NCBI GenBank assembly: GCA_014238125.1
Contig: JABABS010000034.1
Location: 1 to 64,000 of the forward strand
DNA: 64,000 bases
DNA from: Phycisphaerales bacterium
Lineage (GTDB): Bacteria > Planctomycetota > Phycisphaerae > Phycisphaerales > SM1A02
Direction of reading: 5' to 3'
Shown here: positions 55,877-64,000 of the stretch, piece after piece
Layout: every line of letters begins with the position of its first letter
Position numbering within the stretch: position 1 is the first letter of the stretch
Notes under the pieces: generated by a model
Database searches by the model: none
What the model was told of the DNA's origin: nothing
Seen by the model: only the letters and a program-made list of their open reading frames with translations
Made by a program: the position numbers and the translations under genes

Positions 55877-56317
55877 TTATCGAACATGACTGAGAGGTGG
55901 TTCCAACATTTCTTCAACTGCTCTGAAGTATCGTTCGGATTCGTTAACACCGCGTGCTGGAATCATTTGCGAACCTAGGCTTACAAACTTTAGAGTTGGC
56001 AATTCCCCAGGCAGTAAATACACTGTAAACAAAATATTTCTACGATCGTTTTGAACTTCTTGCAATGGAAGTTGTAAGGAACGGGCAAGAATTCTCCGCA
56101 CTTCTATTATTCCAAGGCTGGCATTAGCATTAACGTTATTTTCTACAACAATCCAACGCTTAAGAACATTCTCTGCTTGATATTCCGGAGATTCTGCAAC
56201 AGCAACCATCGCTGTCCAAAGTAAACTGCGGCTTGTTTTTGGATACGTCCGCTGCAAGTTTGTCGTACACCCGAATAACATCGTGAAAATGAAAATTACA
56301 ATGACGAATCGGTTCAT
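55877..56317 (-). CDS. Small lipoprotein, last gene of the nusA operon
   Basis: 146 aa. Signal MNRFVIVIFIFTMLFGC with lipobox LFGC. The mature part has no recognised domain, with strand-rich sequence (RNILFTVYLLPGELPTLKFVSLGSQM). Overlaps yebC by ATGA (56314-56317). Confidence 0.68.
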   Translation of the reverse strand: MNRFVIVIFIFTMLFGCTTNLQRTYPKTSRSLLWTAMVAVAESPEYQAENVLKRWIVVENNVNANASLGIIEVRRILARSLQLPLQEVQNDRRNILFTVYLLPGELPTLKFVSLGSQMIPARGVNESERYFRAVEEMLEPPLSHVR

Positions 56318-57057
56318 TCTTCCATAGCCTCGTCAGGAATGTCTGCATTTGTGTAGACATTTTGCACGTCATCATGTTCTTCAAACGAATCAATCAACGC
56401 AAGAATTTTTCCACCGAGGTTTACATCGCAATCCACAGTTGATGAAGGGACCATTGTAATTTCTGCAGATACTGTATCAATTTCAACAGATTCCAATGCT
56501 TGGCGCAAAGTTAACAATTGCGTTGGCTCACATGTCACTTCCCACACACCTTCAGTTTGTTCAATATCATCTGCGCCTGCGTCAAGTGCAACGTCCATGA
56601 GTTGTTCTTCGGTTGCTTGCTCTGCTTCAATCAAAATAACACCCTTGCTTGTAAAACTAAATGCTACAGAGCCGGGTTTGGCAAGGTTTCCATTTCCTTT
56701 TTCAAACAATTTTCGCATCTCAGGAGCAGTTCGCTTTACGTTATCCGTCAAAACATCGACAATAACTGCAACACCACTTGGACCATATCCTTCGTAGCGA
56801 ACTTCTTCATACCGGACGCCTTCACTACCTTCACCGCTCGCCTTCTTGATTGCTTTTTCAATCGTGTCCTTTGCCATGTTCACAGCTTTGGCATCCACGA
56901 TCGCATACCGCAGGGTCAAGTTTGTTTCCGGATCTGGTCCAGCATTTTTTACAGCAACCATTATTGCACGGCTGCACTTTGACCATGCCTTTCCCTTCAC
57001 AGCATCTTGTCTTGCTTTACGGTGTTTGATATTTGCCCATTTACTATGACCAGCCAT
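56314..57057 (-). CDS. YebC/PmpR/TACO1-family protein
   Basis: 247 aa. The hallmark start MAGHSKWANIKHRKARQDAVKG is present, with YEGYGPSGVAVIVDVLTDNVKRT and the acidic domain VEQTEGVWEV. Family members act as transcription regulators or, for the mitochondrial TACO1 and bacterial homologues, as ribosome-associated factors relieving stalling at proline runs. GGAG lies upstream of the ATG. Position in a translation operon favours the ribosomal role. Confidence 0.93.
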   Translation of the reverse strand: MAGHSKWANIKHRKARQDAVKGKAWSKCSRAIMVAVKNAGPDPETNLTLRYAIVDAKAVNMAKDTIEKAIKKASGEGSEGVRYEEVRYEGYGPSGVAVIVDVLTDNVKRTAPEMRKLFEKGNGNLAKPGSVAFSFTSKGVILIEAEQATEEQLMDVALDAGADDIEQTEGVWEVTCEPTQLLTLRQALESVEIDTVSAEITMVPSSTVDCDVNLGGKILALIDSFEEHDDVQNVYTNADIPDEAMEE

Positions 57058-57059
57058 GA

Positions 57060-58484
57060 TTAGCGATCTCCATTTATCTTGCGTTCAAAAGGGTCTCTTC
57101 CTTCTTGAACTGCCGTAAGTTTCTGTTGCAACCTTCTAATAACACTGCCTATTTCTAAATCATACAACGCCTCGGGCGTAGCAATTGAAATACCCCAAAC
57201 AGAATAGATCATCCCTTGGAATCCTTCAACAATCATTTTGTAATATTCTGGTGAACGAAGAGTGGAATACGCTTTTTGCCATGCTGAAATAGCATCTCTT
57301 CTTTGGTGCGCTTTCCAGTATGCATCTGCAAGATGATCAAGAATTTGTGGATCACCTCCCGATTCTTCAAGAGCGCTGGAGAACAAATCTATCGCTTCGT
57401 TCGGGCTTCCTTGCAATAGTTTGGCGTAACCAATTGTATCTTGTACAAATCCCGCCTCGGGGTCTAGATCAAATGCTTCTTGTGCAATAGCAATGGCATG
57501 ATCAGTTGCACCATCTCGAAGCAACAAGTTCCAAGCTAAGTTATTCACTGCAATCACATCTGTATTGTCTAATGCAATTGATGCATTGTACAATTTTATT
57601 GCAGAATCAATTCCGCCAACTGACGACATCGATTGCGCGGCGGTCGAAAGTGCATAGGCAAGCGTTGTTGGTTCAAACCAGCGAGGCCGAAGTGGCACTA
57701 GTTCATCTTTTCCAATTTTGGTATATGCAGCAATCGTCACCGATCCATCACCACCTGCAGCAATTTCGATCACGGGAATAGCACTCAACACTGAAGCTTG
57801 GCGTTTCCTGTCAAGTCTTGGTACAGCCATTGTTGCAAGTTGCAACGCGGCGTTCGGATCACCAAGATCAATAAGTTGCTGCATGATAGACAGCCAAACC
57901 GAATCATTTCCGTGCATCAGTTGCGCAAACGAAGCGTTGATTAAACCAATTTGGTTAGATCGAAACAACGCACTTGTTTTTTCGTCACCAATTTTTTGAA
58001 GCGAAGTAGCGAGCGCCACATCCTGTAACAACATATCTGTTGGAGTGCTAATGTTATTTTGTAACCGTAGGCGTGAAAGAAATTGCACTGCTTTTAAATA
58101 TTCGCCACCCATCGCAGAATCTAAACCAATAACAAAAAGCGCTCGTTCGTTCTCAGGATCACGACGGAGCGTCTCGCCCCACGCGTTGAATGCTGCATCA
58201 TTCCTCCCAATTACTTCGAGGGAATGTGCCATTGCTGCCCACGGAGTTGGTGATACGAGATCCAATTCCACTGATTGTAAATAATAAGAAATCGCTTCGC
58301 GATGATGGTTCGATGCGGCCAAATCTCGTCCTGTGACATACGCTCTTACCGCTGATCTTGTTGGTTGAAATTCGTAAATTGTCTCAGTTGTAGAAACAGC
58401 AGAATACTGCAAAAGTTGATCGCTGAGAATATCCGACTGAGCACAAGAAACGAGATAAACAACAAGTAATAAAGAAGAAATCAC
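57060..58484 (-). CDS. Secreted or membrane-associated TPR protein
   Basis: 474 aa. Signal MISSLLLVVYLVSCAQSD with possible lipobox (LVSC). About six TPR-like units, clearest at REAISYYLQSVELDLVSPTPWAA, NERALFVIGLDSAMGGEYLKAV and, near the end, IDLFSSALEESGGDPQILDHLADAYWK and AISAWQKAYS. Likely a periplasmic scaffold. The ATG overlaps the HhH-like gene stop (58481-58484), with yebC 3 bp downstream. Confidence 0.8.
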   Translation of the reverse strand: MISSLLLVVYLVSCAQSDILSDQLLQYSAVSTTETIYEFQPTRSAVRAYVTGRDLAASNHHREAISYYLQSVELDLVSPTPWAAMAHSLEVIGRNDAAFNAWGETLRRDPENERALFVIGLDSAMGGEYLKAVQFLSRLRLQNNISTPTDMLLQDVALATSLQKIGDEKTSALFRSNQIGLINASFAQLMHGNDSVWLSIMQQLIDLGDPNAALQLATMAVPRLDRKRQASVLSAIPVIEIAAGGDGSVTIAAYTKIGKDELVPLRPRWFEPTTLAYALSTAAQSMSSVGGIDSAIKLYNASIALDNTDVIAVNNLAWNLLLRDGATDHAIAIAQEAFDLDPEAGFVQDTIGYAKLLQGSPNEAIDLFSSALEESGGDPQILDHLADAYWKAHQRRDAISAWQKAYSTLRSPEYYKMIVEGFQGMIYSVWGISIATPEALYDLEIGSVIRRLQQKLTAVQEGRDPFERKINGDR

Positions 58485-59218
58485 TTCTTAGCGGTTTTCT
58501 TTTTTGTCGTTTTTTTCTTAGCTGTTTTTTTCTTCGTTACTTTTTTCTGTGCAACTTTCTTTGGTGCTTTTTTTACAGTCTTTTTACCACTTTTCTTTTT
58601 CACTGTTTTCTTCTTCACTACAGGTTTTGATTCAACCCATGCGTGCAAGCCACCGTGCACTTTACTTACGTCCTTCGCCTTCACTTGCCGACCGAGCCAT
58701 GATGCTGCCTCGTCGAGATCGGTTTCTACATGCAATACGCCTTCTTGCATCAACGCTTGAAAAGTGCGGTCGTCAATTGGAAAGACCGATACACCAAAGC
58801 AGAGTGCAAGGATTCTTCCAGAAACAAAGTGAGTCATTCCCTCTAGTGACTGAATATATTCTTTTGCTTCAGTTTTTCCTGCTTCTGAGATGCTTTCAAG
58901 TTTCACGTCATGTTCGCGAAGATAAATACCTCGCAGCATTGCCCGGAGTCGTCGAGAACGATCTTCAGCTTGTGGATACGAAACACCGATAACATCAATC
59001 GTTTCATGGGGCATATTCATACGCAAATCATTCATATCAATGAACGCATTCTTCAGTTTTTTGTAAGCTGCGTCTGCTTGCCTTGTTGTTGCATTCCAAA
59101 GCAATTGGGAATAAATCAATTCGGCAACAGGACCGTCTTCATGCGCCTGAACTTCCGCCGAAGGAAGCTTCTTGCATAATGTCTTGAATTTTTTCGCATA
59201 TTCTGTTGAGTTTTTCAC
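58481..59218 (-). CDS. Endonuclease-III-like (HhH-GPD fold) protein with lysine-rich tail
   Basis: 245 aa from the GTG at 59218, 5 bp after the rbfA stop and with GAAGGG upstream. An ATG at 59260 would overlap rbfA. Residues about 15-190 resemble the endonuclease III helical fold (ELIYSQLLWNATTRQADAAYKKL; VIGVSYPQAEDRSRRLRAML; VSGRILALCFGVSVFPIDDRT), the last phrase being the usual VD-D region. The catalytic Lys of Nth glycosylases is not seen and no FeS cysteines are present. The tail has repeated KKT/KKK (KPVVKKKTVKKKSG onward), like histone H1. Function unknown. Confidence 0.62.
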   Translation of the reverse strand: MKNSTEYAKKFKTLCKKLPSAEVQAHEDGPVAELIYSQLLWNATTRQADAAYKKLKNAFIDMNDLRMNMPHETIDVIGVSYPQAEDRSRRLRAMLRGIYLREHDVKLESISEAGKTEAKEYIQSLEGMTHFVSGRILALCFGVSVFPIDDRTFQALMQEGVLHVETDLDEAASWLGRQVKAKDVSKVHGGLHAWVESKPVVKKKTVKKKSGKKTVKKAPKKVAQKKVTKKKTAKKKTTKKKTAKK

Positions 59219-59222
59219 TAAA

Positions 59223-59600
59223 TTACCCTTCTGTTTTGTACTTTTTTGCTCGTGTTTCATCTTCAATACGAGCTTGTTCGATACTAGCCATAACATCTTG
59301 CTCACGGCGAAGTTTTTTATCAATTCTAAAATGCAACTTTGGCATTCTTCGAATGCGAATCTTATCTGCTGCTTTTCTTCGTACCCACCTAGATGCTGAC
59401 TGCAGTCCATGCATCGTTATTTCTTCGTGCTCAGTCGGCAAAACTGAACAAAACACAGTCGCATCTGCCAAATCTGGAGAAACTTCAATCTTTGTAATTG
59501 TTATCAAACCCTTAATGCGTGGATCAGAAATCCCACGGACAATCACGTCTTGGATTGTTCTCTTCAAAGTCGCTGCGACTTGTTCGGTTCGTTGAGTCAT
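59223..59600 (-). CDS. rbfA: Ribosome-binding factor A
   Basis: 125 aa. Late 30S maturation factor. RTEQVAATLKRTIQDVIVRGISDPRIKGLITITKIEVSPDLADATVF matches RbfA over its KH-like fold, here read in sections. In the usual place after infB (12-bp gap). Confidence 0.95.
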   Translation of the reverse strand: MTQRTEQVAATLKRTIQDVIVRGISDPRIKGLITITKIEVSPDLADATVFCSVLPTEHEEITMHGLQSASRWVRRKAADKIRIRRMPKLHFRIDKKLRREQDVMASIEQARIEDETRAKKYKTEG

Positions 59601-59612
59601 GCCTATTTTGCG

Positions 59613-62153
59613 TTAAAGCGTCCGTTCAACTTCAAATGTTTTGTAGCATTCAATAACATCACCGACTTTAATGTCGTCGTAACCACTAATCTTCATGCCG
59701 CACTCTTGCCCTGATTTAACTTCTTTTGCATCATCTTTGAACCGTTTCAACTGTTCCAAGCGACGATCAGACTCAATAACGATACCATCACGTGTTACAC
59801 GAATTTGTTGATTCCGCTCAACGTTCCCGTCAGTTACATAGCAACCAGCAATCATACCGATCTTTGAAATCTTAAAGACATCGCGGACTTCAGCATGACC
59901 AAGAACTTCGAGTTTGATTTCTGGATCAAGCAAGCCTTGCAACGCCTTAGTTAAATCGTCAGTTAGATCATATATCACGTCGTAATATCGTATTTCAACA
60001 CCTTTGTCTTCAGCAAGACGCCGTGATTTAGAAGTACTTGTTGCATTAAAACCAACGACAATACCACCGCATGTTTCTGCAAGATTTATATCAGATTCAT
60101 TGATACCGCCAACTGCAGAGTGCTTGATAGAAATTCTTGCTTCGTCATTTCCGATCTTGGCAATCGTACTTCGAAGTGTTTCAATCGAGCCCTGCACGTC
60201 ACCTTTGATGATGACTGGAAGTTCGCGAATGTCCGCACTTTTCATTTGTTCAAAAATATTATCTAGTGTGATTTTATCGCAAGACAAATCTTTTTGACGC
60301 TCGATTTCTGCTCGTTCTTTTGCGGCAGATTCTGCTTCTTTTTGTGACTTTACAATATAAAATTTGTCGCCTGCATCGGGTACTTCACTGAGTCCAGAAA
60401 TTGACATTGGCATCGAAGGTTCTGCACTGTCTACTTGTGTGCCATGATCATTGGTTAATGATCGAAGTCGTCCGTACCCACGACCAGCAACGATGTAATC
60501 GCCTTTCTTTAGTGAACCCTGTTGCACTAAAATACTTGCCACTGCCCCTTGCCCCGCGGCGAGATGTGCTTCAATGACTGTACCTTCTGCTGGACCACCG
60601 AAATCTGCTTTAAGGTCAAGAAGTTCTGCTTGGTAATCCAAAATATCAAGAAGATCTTGAATTCCTTCGTTTTTAATTGCGCTTGTGCGAATCACTTCAA
60701 TATCGCCACCCCAGTCAACAGGATTGAGCTCGTGCTCAGCAAGTTGTCCTAGAATTCTCTGGATATTGTCATCCGTAGCTTCTGGTTTATCAATTTTATT
60801 AAGTGCAACAACAATAGGAACACCTGCTGCCTTTGCATGTGCTATGGATTCGATAGTTTGCGGCATCACACCGTCGTCTGCAGCAATCACAAGAACAACT
60901 ATGTCTGTGACTTTTGCGCCGCGTGCACGCATTTCTGTAAATGCTTCGTGACCAGGCGTATCAATAAATGTCACCATGCGTTTCCCATCGCCCGCTGTTA
61001 CAGGCACTCTAAACGCACTTGTTGCTTGTGTAATTCCCCCCGCTTCACCATCGGCAACATTCGCTTTACGAATTTTGTCGAGCAATGAGGTTTTACCGTG
61101 GTCAACATGGCCAAGAATTGTGACTACTGGTGCGCATGATTGTTCGTCAACTATATTCCGAGTAGTAAAAGATTCTGCAATTTTATCGACTTCAGTTTTT
61201 GTTTCAACAACCTCTAACTCGATACCCCACTCTATCATCATTTCAACTGCTTTATCAGTTTCTAGGTAGTCATTGACTGTTAGCATTGTTCCATCAAGCA
61301 TCAATTTCTTAAGAATTTGGTTGGCTTTAATACCCGTGGTAGCGGAGAGACTTTTGATCGAAATTGGTTCGGAAATCGTAACCTTGCCGCCAGTTTGCGC
61401 GAGAGTCTTTGCCTGAATAACAGGTTTACCTGTGCGTTTTTGGTTGTCTCGCCTTGCTTGTCGAAAAAATCCACCACTTCGTCGCAAGCGGTTTTCTCGT
61501 TCAAGCAAATCTTGTTGACGCCAATTAGAATCATTACGATTTTGTGTAGGCTGGTTTCGATTTGTACGTTCACCTTGGTGGGTTGCACCACGGCGTTTGT
61601 TTCGACGAGAATCCTGCCGATCTTGTCCCGGAGGAGGTTCCGCGGGAGCGCCTCGAGGCGCACGCACGCCGCCGCCACCTTGCGATGCTTGCTGCATTGG
61701 TGGTTTTCGTTTTGGTCGTGGAGTTGGTTCTGGTTCAGGTTCTTCAACACGAATCACGCGAGGGCCAGCCATCTTCGCCTTCACAGGAGTATCCATTTTT
61801 CGACCAACGGGTTTCACTTCTCCGGGCTTATTCGGTGCAATCTTGGTCTGCGGGCTGCTTGTGCCAGTAGTGCCCACTGCACTCTTTGTTGTCTTTTTGC
61901 GTGTTTTTTTCTTCGCTTTCGCACGCACTTTTTTTACGTCAACTTTCGTAGCCGTTTCAACAGCAGAACTTGATGCCTCAGCAGCTTCGCTAAACCATTC
62001 TGCAATCGTTGCTGCAAGTCCAGCAGACACTGCGGACTGATGGTTCACGATATCTGAAACACCTTCATCGGCGCACTTCTTTACAATGTCCTTGGAATTA
62101 ACACCAAGTTGCCTTGCAAGTTGATGGACTCTTGTGACTGCCTTTTTTGCCAA
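59613..62153 (-). CDS. infB: Translation initiation factor IF-2
   Basis: 846 aa from a TTG start; GGAG lies 9 nt upstream. N-terminal IF2_N ([18 protein letters not shown]), a low-complexity basic and Pro/Arg/Gln-rich linker (residues about 70-245), a second IF2_N ([13 protein letters not shown]), then the G domain with GHVDHGKT (348-355), [11 protein letters not shown] and NKIDK, and domains II-IV ending [24 protein letters not shown]. Delivers fMet-tRNA to the 30S subunit. Confidence 0.97.
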   Translation of the reverse strand: MAKKAVTRVHQLARQLGVNSKDIVKKCADEGVSDIVNHQSAVSAGLAATIAEWFSEAAEASSSAVETATKVDVKKVRAKAKKKTRKKTTKSAVGTTGTSSPQTKIAPNKPGEVKPVGRKMDTPVKAKMAGPRVIRVEEPEPEPTPRPKRKPPMQQASQGGGGVRAPRGAPAEPPPGQDRQDSRRNKRRGATHQGERTNRNQPTQNRNDSNWRQQDLLERENRLRRSGGFFRQARRDNQKRTGKPVIQAKTLAQTGGKVTISEPISIKSLSATTGIKANQILKKLMLDGTMLTVNDYLETDKAVEMMIEWGIELEVVETKTEVDKIAESFTTRNIVDEQSCAPVVTILGHVDHGKTSLLDKIRKANVADGEAGGITQATSAFRVPVTAGDGKRMVTFIDTPGHEAFTEMRARGAKVTDIVVLVIAADDGVMPQTIESIAHAKAAGVPIVVALNKIDKPEATDDNIQRILGQLAEHELNPVDWGGDIEVIRTSAIKNEGIQDLLDILDYQAELLDLKADFGGPAEGTVIEAHLAAGQGAVASILVQQGSLKKGDYIVAGRGYGRLRSLTNDHGTQVDSAEPSMPMSISGLSEVPDAGDKFYIVKSQKEAESAAKERAEIERQKDLSCDKITLDNIFEQMKSADIRELPVIIKGDVQGSIETLRSTIAKIGNDEARISIKHSAVGGINESDINLAETCGGIVVGFNATSTSKSRRLAEDKGVEIRYYDVIYDLTDDLTKALQGLLDPEIKLEVLGHAEVRDVFKISKIGMIAGCYVTDGNVERNQQIRVTRDGIVIESDRRLEQLKRFKDDAKEVKSGQECGMKISGYDDIKVGDVIECYKTFEVERTL

Positions 62154-62179
62154 AACTTAATCTCCGTACAAGCTACATA

Positions 62180-63607
62180 TTATGCAGGTGTATCTGTTTG
62201 TTCCGATTGTTCACTTTCGATCACTAGGGACGTTCCGTCTTCGTTTTCACTACTTACATCTTCAGAATTTACTTCAACCGTTCGCATTTCTTCGCTTACT
62301 GGATCACCCAAGCCAAGAATAGAATCTGCAGCTGCCTCTGCCTCATCATCAATTGCACCATCAAGAACTGCAGCGGCGGCGGCTTCTTCTTCAAGTGCAC
62401 GTGCCGCTTCCGCTTCTTTTTCTACTTCACGTTGCGTGGTCACTTCTTTGGCCATCACAATTGAAGCTTCTACACATCGATCGGCAATTTGTTCATCTAT
62501 TTCAAGATCAGTCACCATGACATTTCGCCCTATCTCTTCAACATCAAAGACACTGATCATGCCTATTGCTGCCATTCGATCGAGCATCTCTTCGGTTACG
62601 CCATCAATTTCCTTCAACGCTTCCCAAAGTGTTTCTAGCCCCTTGGTGTATTCATCTGGAGTGAGAATATCTATGTCCCAGCCGGTGAGTCTCGCTGCAA
62701 GACGAACATTTTGTCCTCTGCGGCCGATTGCGAGCGAAAGTTGATCTTCACGAACAACAATTGTTGCACGTCCTAATTCAAAACAAAGACTCACGTCTTC
62801 TACTTCTGCTGGTTTTAGTGCGTTTGAAATTAACACTTGACTTGACTCGTTCCAACGAACGATGTCAATTTTTTCGCCACCAAGTTCTTCCACAATGTTG
62901 CGAATGCGAGAACCCCTAACGCCAACGCATGCGCCGACTGGATCAATTTTAGAATCATTAGATGTAACAGCAATTTTTGTGCGGAAGCCGGGTTCGCGAG
63001 ACATGGCACGAATTTCAATCACATGTTCGTGCACTTCTGGTACTTCTGACTCAAAAAGTTTTCGAATAAAATCAGCGTGGCTTCGTGACAGCACAATTTT
63101 GACTTGGCTACCTGTATCACGAACATCAATGACAAAACATCGAATGCGATCGCCTACATTAAATTGCTCGCCAGGAATTTGCTCACTTCTGGGCATGAAT
63201 CCCTCAACTCGTCCACCCTTGTCGAGTTGCACGATAAGTGATCCACCCTCGTATCTACTGCATGAACCTGTTAAAAGTTCGCCGACTTTGTCAGCGTATT
63301 CGTCGAAAATACCCGAACGTTCATCTTCCCTAAATCGTTGAATCATGACTTGCTTTGCAGTTTGCGCAGGAATGCGACCAAGGTCGGCAAGTGGAATTTC
63401 AACTGCACCTTCAGGAAGGTGTCGCCAAATAGTAATTTCGCCTGTCAGTTGATCCATATTGCAAGAGAACTCCTCGGTATCAAGCGAATTAAAATGTCGC
63501 CTTGCAGCACTTATCATTGCTTGTTCGAGATCGGTAATTATTACCGATACTTCGATCTTCCGCTGTACTGCGATTGTTTTGATGAGTTCTAGTGTTTCGT
63601 TGTTCAT
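62180..63607 (-). CDS. nusA: Transcription termination/antitermination factor NusA
   Basis: 475 aa. NusA N-terminal domain (MNNETLELIKTIAVQRKIE), S1 (about 135-200), KH1/KH2 (CVGVRGSRIRNIVEELGGEKIDIV; LAIGRRGQNVRLAARLTGWDIDI) and one HhH-like segment, followed by an acidic tail (EKEAEAARALEEEAAAAAV, DEAEAAADSILG). Binds RNA polymerase and RNA. rimP, usually upstream, is not seen; a structured RNA region and terminator stand there instead. Confidence 0.97.
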   Translation of the reverse strand: MNNETLELIKTIAVQRKIEVSVIITDLEQAMISAARRHFNSLDTEEFSCNMDQLTGEITIWRHLPEGAVEIPLADLGRIPAQTAKQVMIQRFREDERSGIFDEYADKVGELLTGSCSRYEGGSLIVQLDKGGRVEGFMPRSEQIPGEQFNVGDRIRCFVIDVRDTGSQVKIVLSRSHADFIRKLFESEVPEVHEHVIEIRAMSREPGFRTKIAVTSNDSKIDPVGACVGVRGSRIRNIVEELGGEKIDIVRWNESSQVLISNALKPAEVEDVSLCFELGRATIVVREDQLSLAIGRRGQNVRLAARLTGWDIDILTPDEYTKGLETLWEALKEIDGVTEEMLDRMAAIGMISVFDVEEIGRNVMVTDLEIDEQIADRCVEASIVMAKEVTTQREVEKEAEAARALEEEAAAAAVLDGAIDDEAEAAADSILGLGDPVSEEMRTVEVNSEDVSSENEDGTSLVIESEQSEQTDTPA

Positions 63608-63660
63608 GATTCTTAAACCTTATGTCGTTGTTGAATTATTGAGTTGTCGGCAAATGCCAT

Positions 63661-63696
63661 AAAAAATGCCACGGTTCGCGAAGCGGAACCAGTGGC
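63661..63696 (-). terminator. Strong intrinsic terminator upstream of nusA
   Basis: On the minus strand: GCCACTGGTTC, loop CGCTTCGC, GAACCGTGGC, then ATTTTTT. Stem of 10 bp with one bulge. It ends a minus-strand transcript that enters the window from the right and lies 54 bp before the nusA ATG. Confidence 0.88.
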
Positions 63697-64000
63697 CTAA
63701 AACCGTGAGGTCGAGGGAGTGAAAATCACTACCGTACTTGAGTTGGAGTAAAACTCAATGCACGACCAAATTCCTTTTGCAGGAAAAACCACCTGCTAGG
63801 GGAAGGCTCGAGGCCACAAGATGACTGCAATTAGCAGCCATAGCGGGAAAAAAGATGTAAGGATCCACCTTGGATCATTACCAAACTCCTTAGAAAGTTA
63901 CCAACCCACAACCAATGTGAGTCGAAGCGGTATAGGGTACGCCCACAAGCCCCTAAAAGCAACCTGTTATGCAGCAAACCCTGCTCTAAGTCGTTACATT
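63697..64000 (-). ncRNA. Unidentified structured RNA, or long structured leader, ending at the terminator before nusA
   Basis: No open frame on either strand. At least eight hairpins can be drawn, given as plus coordinates: 63718-63722/63726-63730, 63738-63744/63752-63758, both enclosed by 63709-63713/63763-63767; 63779-63783/63792-63796; 63821-63828/63834-63841; 63857-63867/63871-63881; 63904-63910/63916-63922; 63933-63937/63951-63955; 63971-63974/63981-63984. Tight loops of 3-8 nt point to an RNA. The minus strand is favoured by the terminator. I saw no tmRNA, RNase P, SRP, 6S or rRNA consensus. The 5' end may lie beyond the window. Confidence 0.55.

Noticed and set aside
63697-64000. tmRNA or RNase P RNA
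   Set aside because: No tRNA-like end, no tag frame ending in Ala-Ala, and no ACAGAAxCCGGCTTA or GAGGAAAGTCC on either strand.

Overview
The window looks like a chromosomal segment of a planctomycete-type bacterium, probably marine. I infer this from the mix of genes: a receptor-like Ser/Thr kinase with a long WD40 tail, a type-I sulfatase, a membrane protein with a DUF1559-like prepilin segment next to an ECF sigma factor, an enlarged TatC, and futalosine-pathway menaquinone synthesis (MqnC). Most of the window is AT-leaning, near 40% GC in the lines I counted. The first 4 kb is clearly richer, near 58% in a counted line. No phage, transposase, CRISPR array or rRNA gene was seen.

Layout. 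1-4.1 kb: a cut-off hypothetical gene and the 1178-residue WD40 kinase. 4.3-7.5 kb: thiol and peroxide defence (tandem thioredoxin-fold protein, lipoprotein glutathione peroxidase), a beta-carbonic anhydrase and two small lipoproteins. 7.5-11.6 kb: pheT, a cyclodeaminase-like protein and mqnC. 11.6-15.5 kb: a minus-strand run with ilvE, a LON-domain protein and a peptidoglycan amidase. 15.7-18.2 kb: gyrB, interrupted by one in-frame TAA. 18.3-25.5 kb: queC, dnaJ-like, tatC, tadA, truD, metK and rsmB, mostly tRNA/rRNA modification. 25.5-29.3 kb: a PTS IIA-like protein, a polyferredoxin, a sigma-70 factor and ndk. 29.6-32.6 kb: both subunits of topoisomerase VI. 32.7-37.7 kb: an ANTAR regulator, a lipid-kinase-like protein, a histidine kinase and pnp-rpsO. 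37.8-43.4 kb: serA, a sulfatase, an aspartate aminotransferase and prfB with its autoregulatory frameshift. 43.4-49.5 kb: ribosomal protein operons (rpmI-rplT; rpsP-trmD-rplS), an ECF sigma/anti-sigma pair and an M50 protease. 49.9-54 kb: a SWIM/SNF2 pair and tRNA-Lys. 54.4-55.6 kb: a Xer recombinase. 55.9-63.6 kb: a long translation/transcription operon, nusA-infB-rbfA-(HhH-like)-TPR-yebC-lipoprotein.

Points that stand out: (1) the gyrB interruption, seen in the same window as a complete topoisomerase VI; (2) a strongly structured, non-coding stretch ending in a good intrinsic terminator just upstream of nusA, which I could not assign to a known RNA family; (3) a recurring arrangement in which a -10-like hexamer sits 6-8 nt before the ATG, suggesting leaderless transcripts, including a perfect 18-bp palindrome that could drive two divergent genes; (4) an apparent ATT start for a methyltransferase directly behind rplT; (5) lysine-rich tails on several nucleic-acid-binding proteins.
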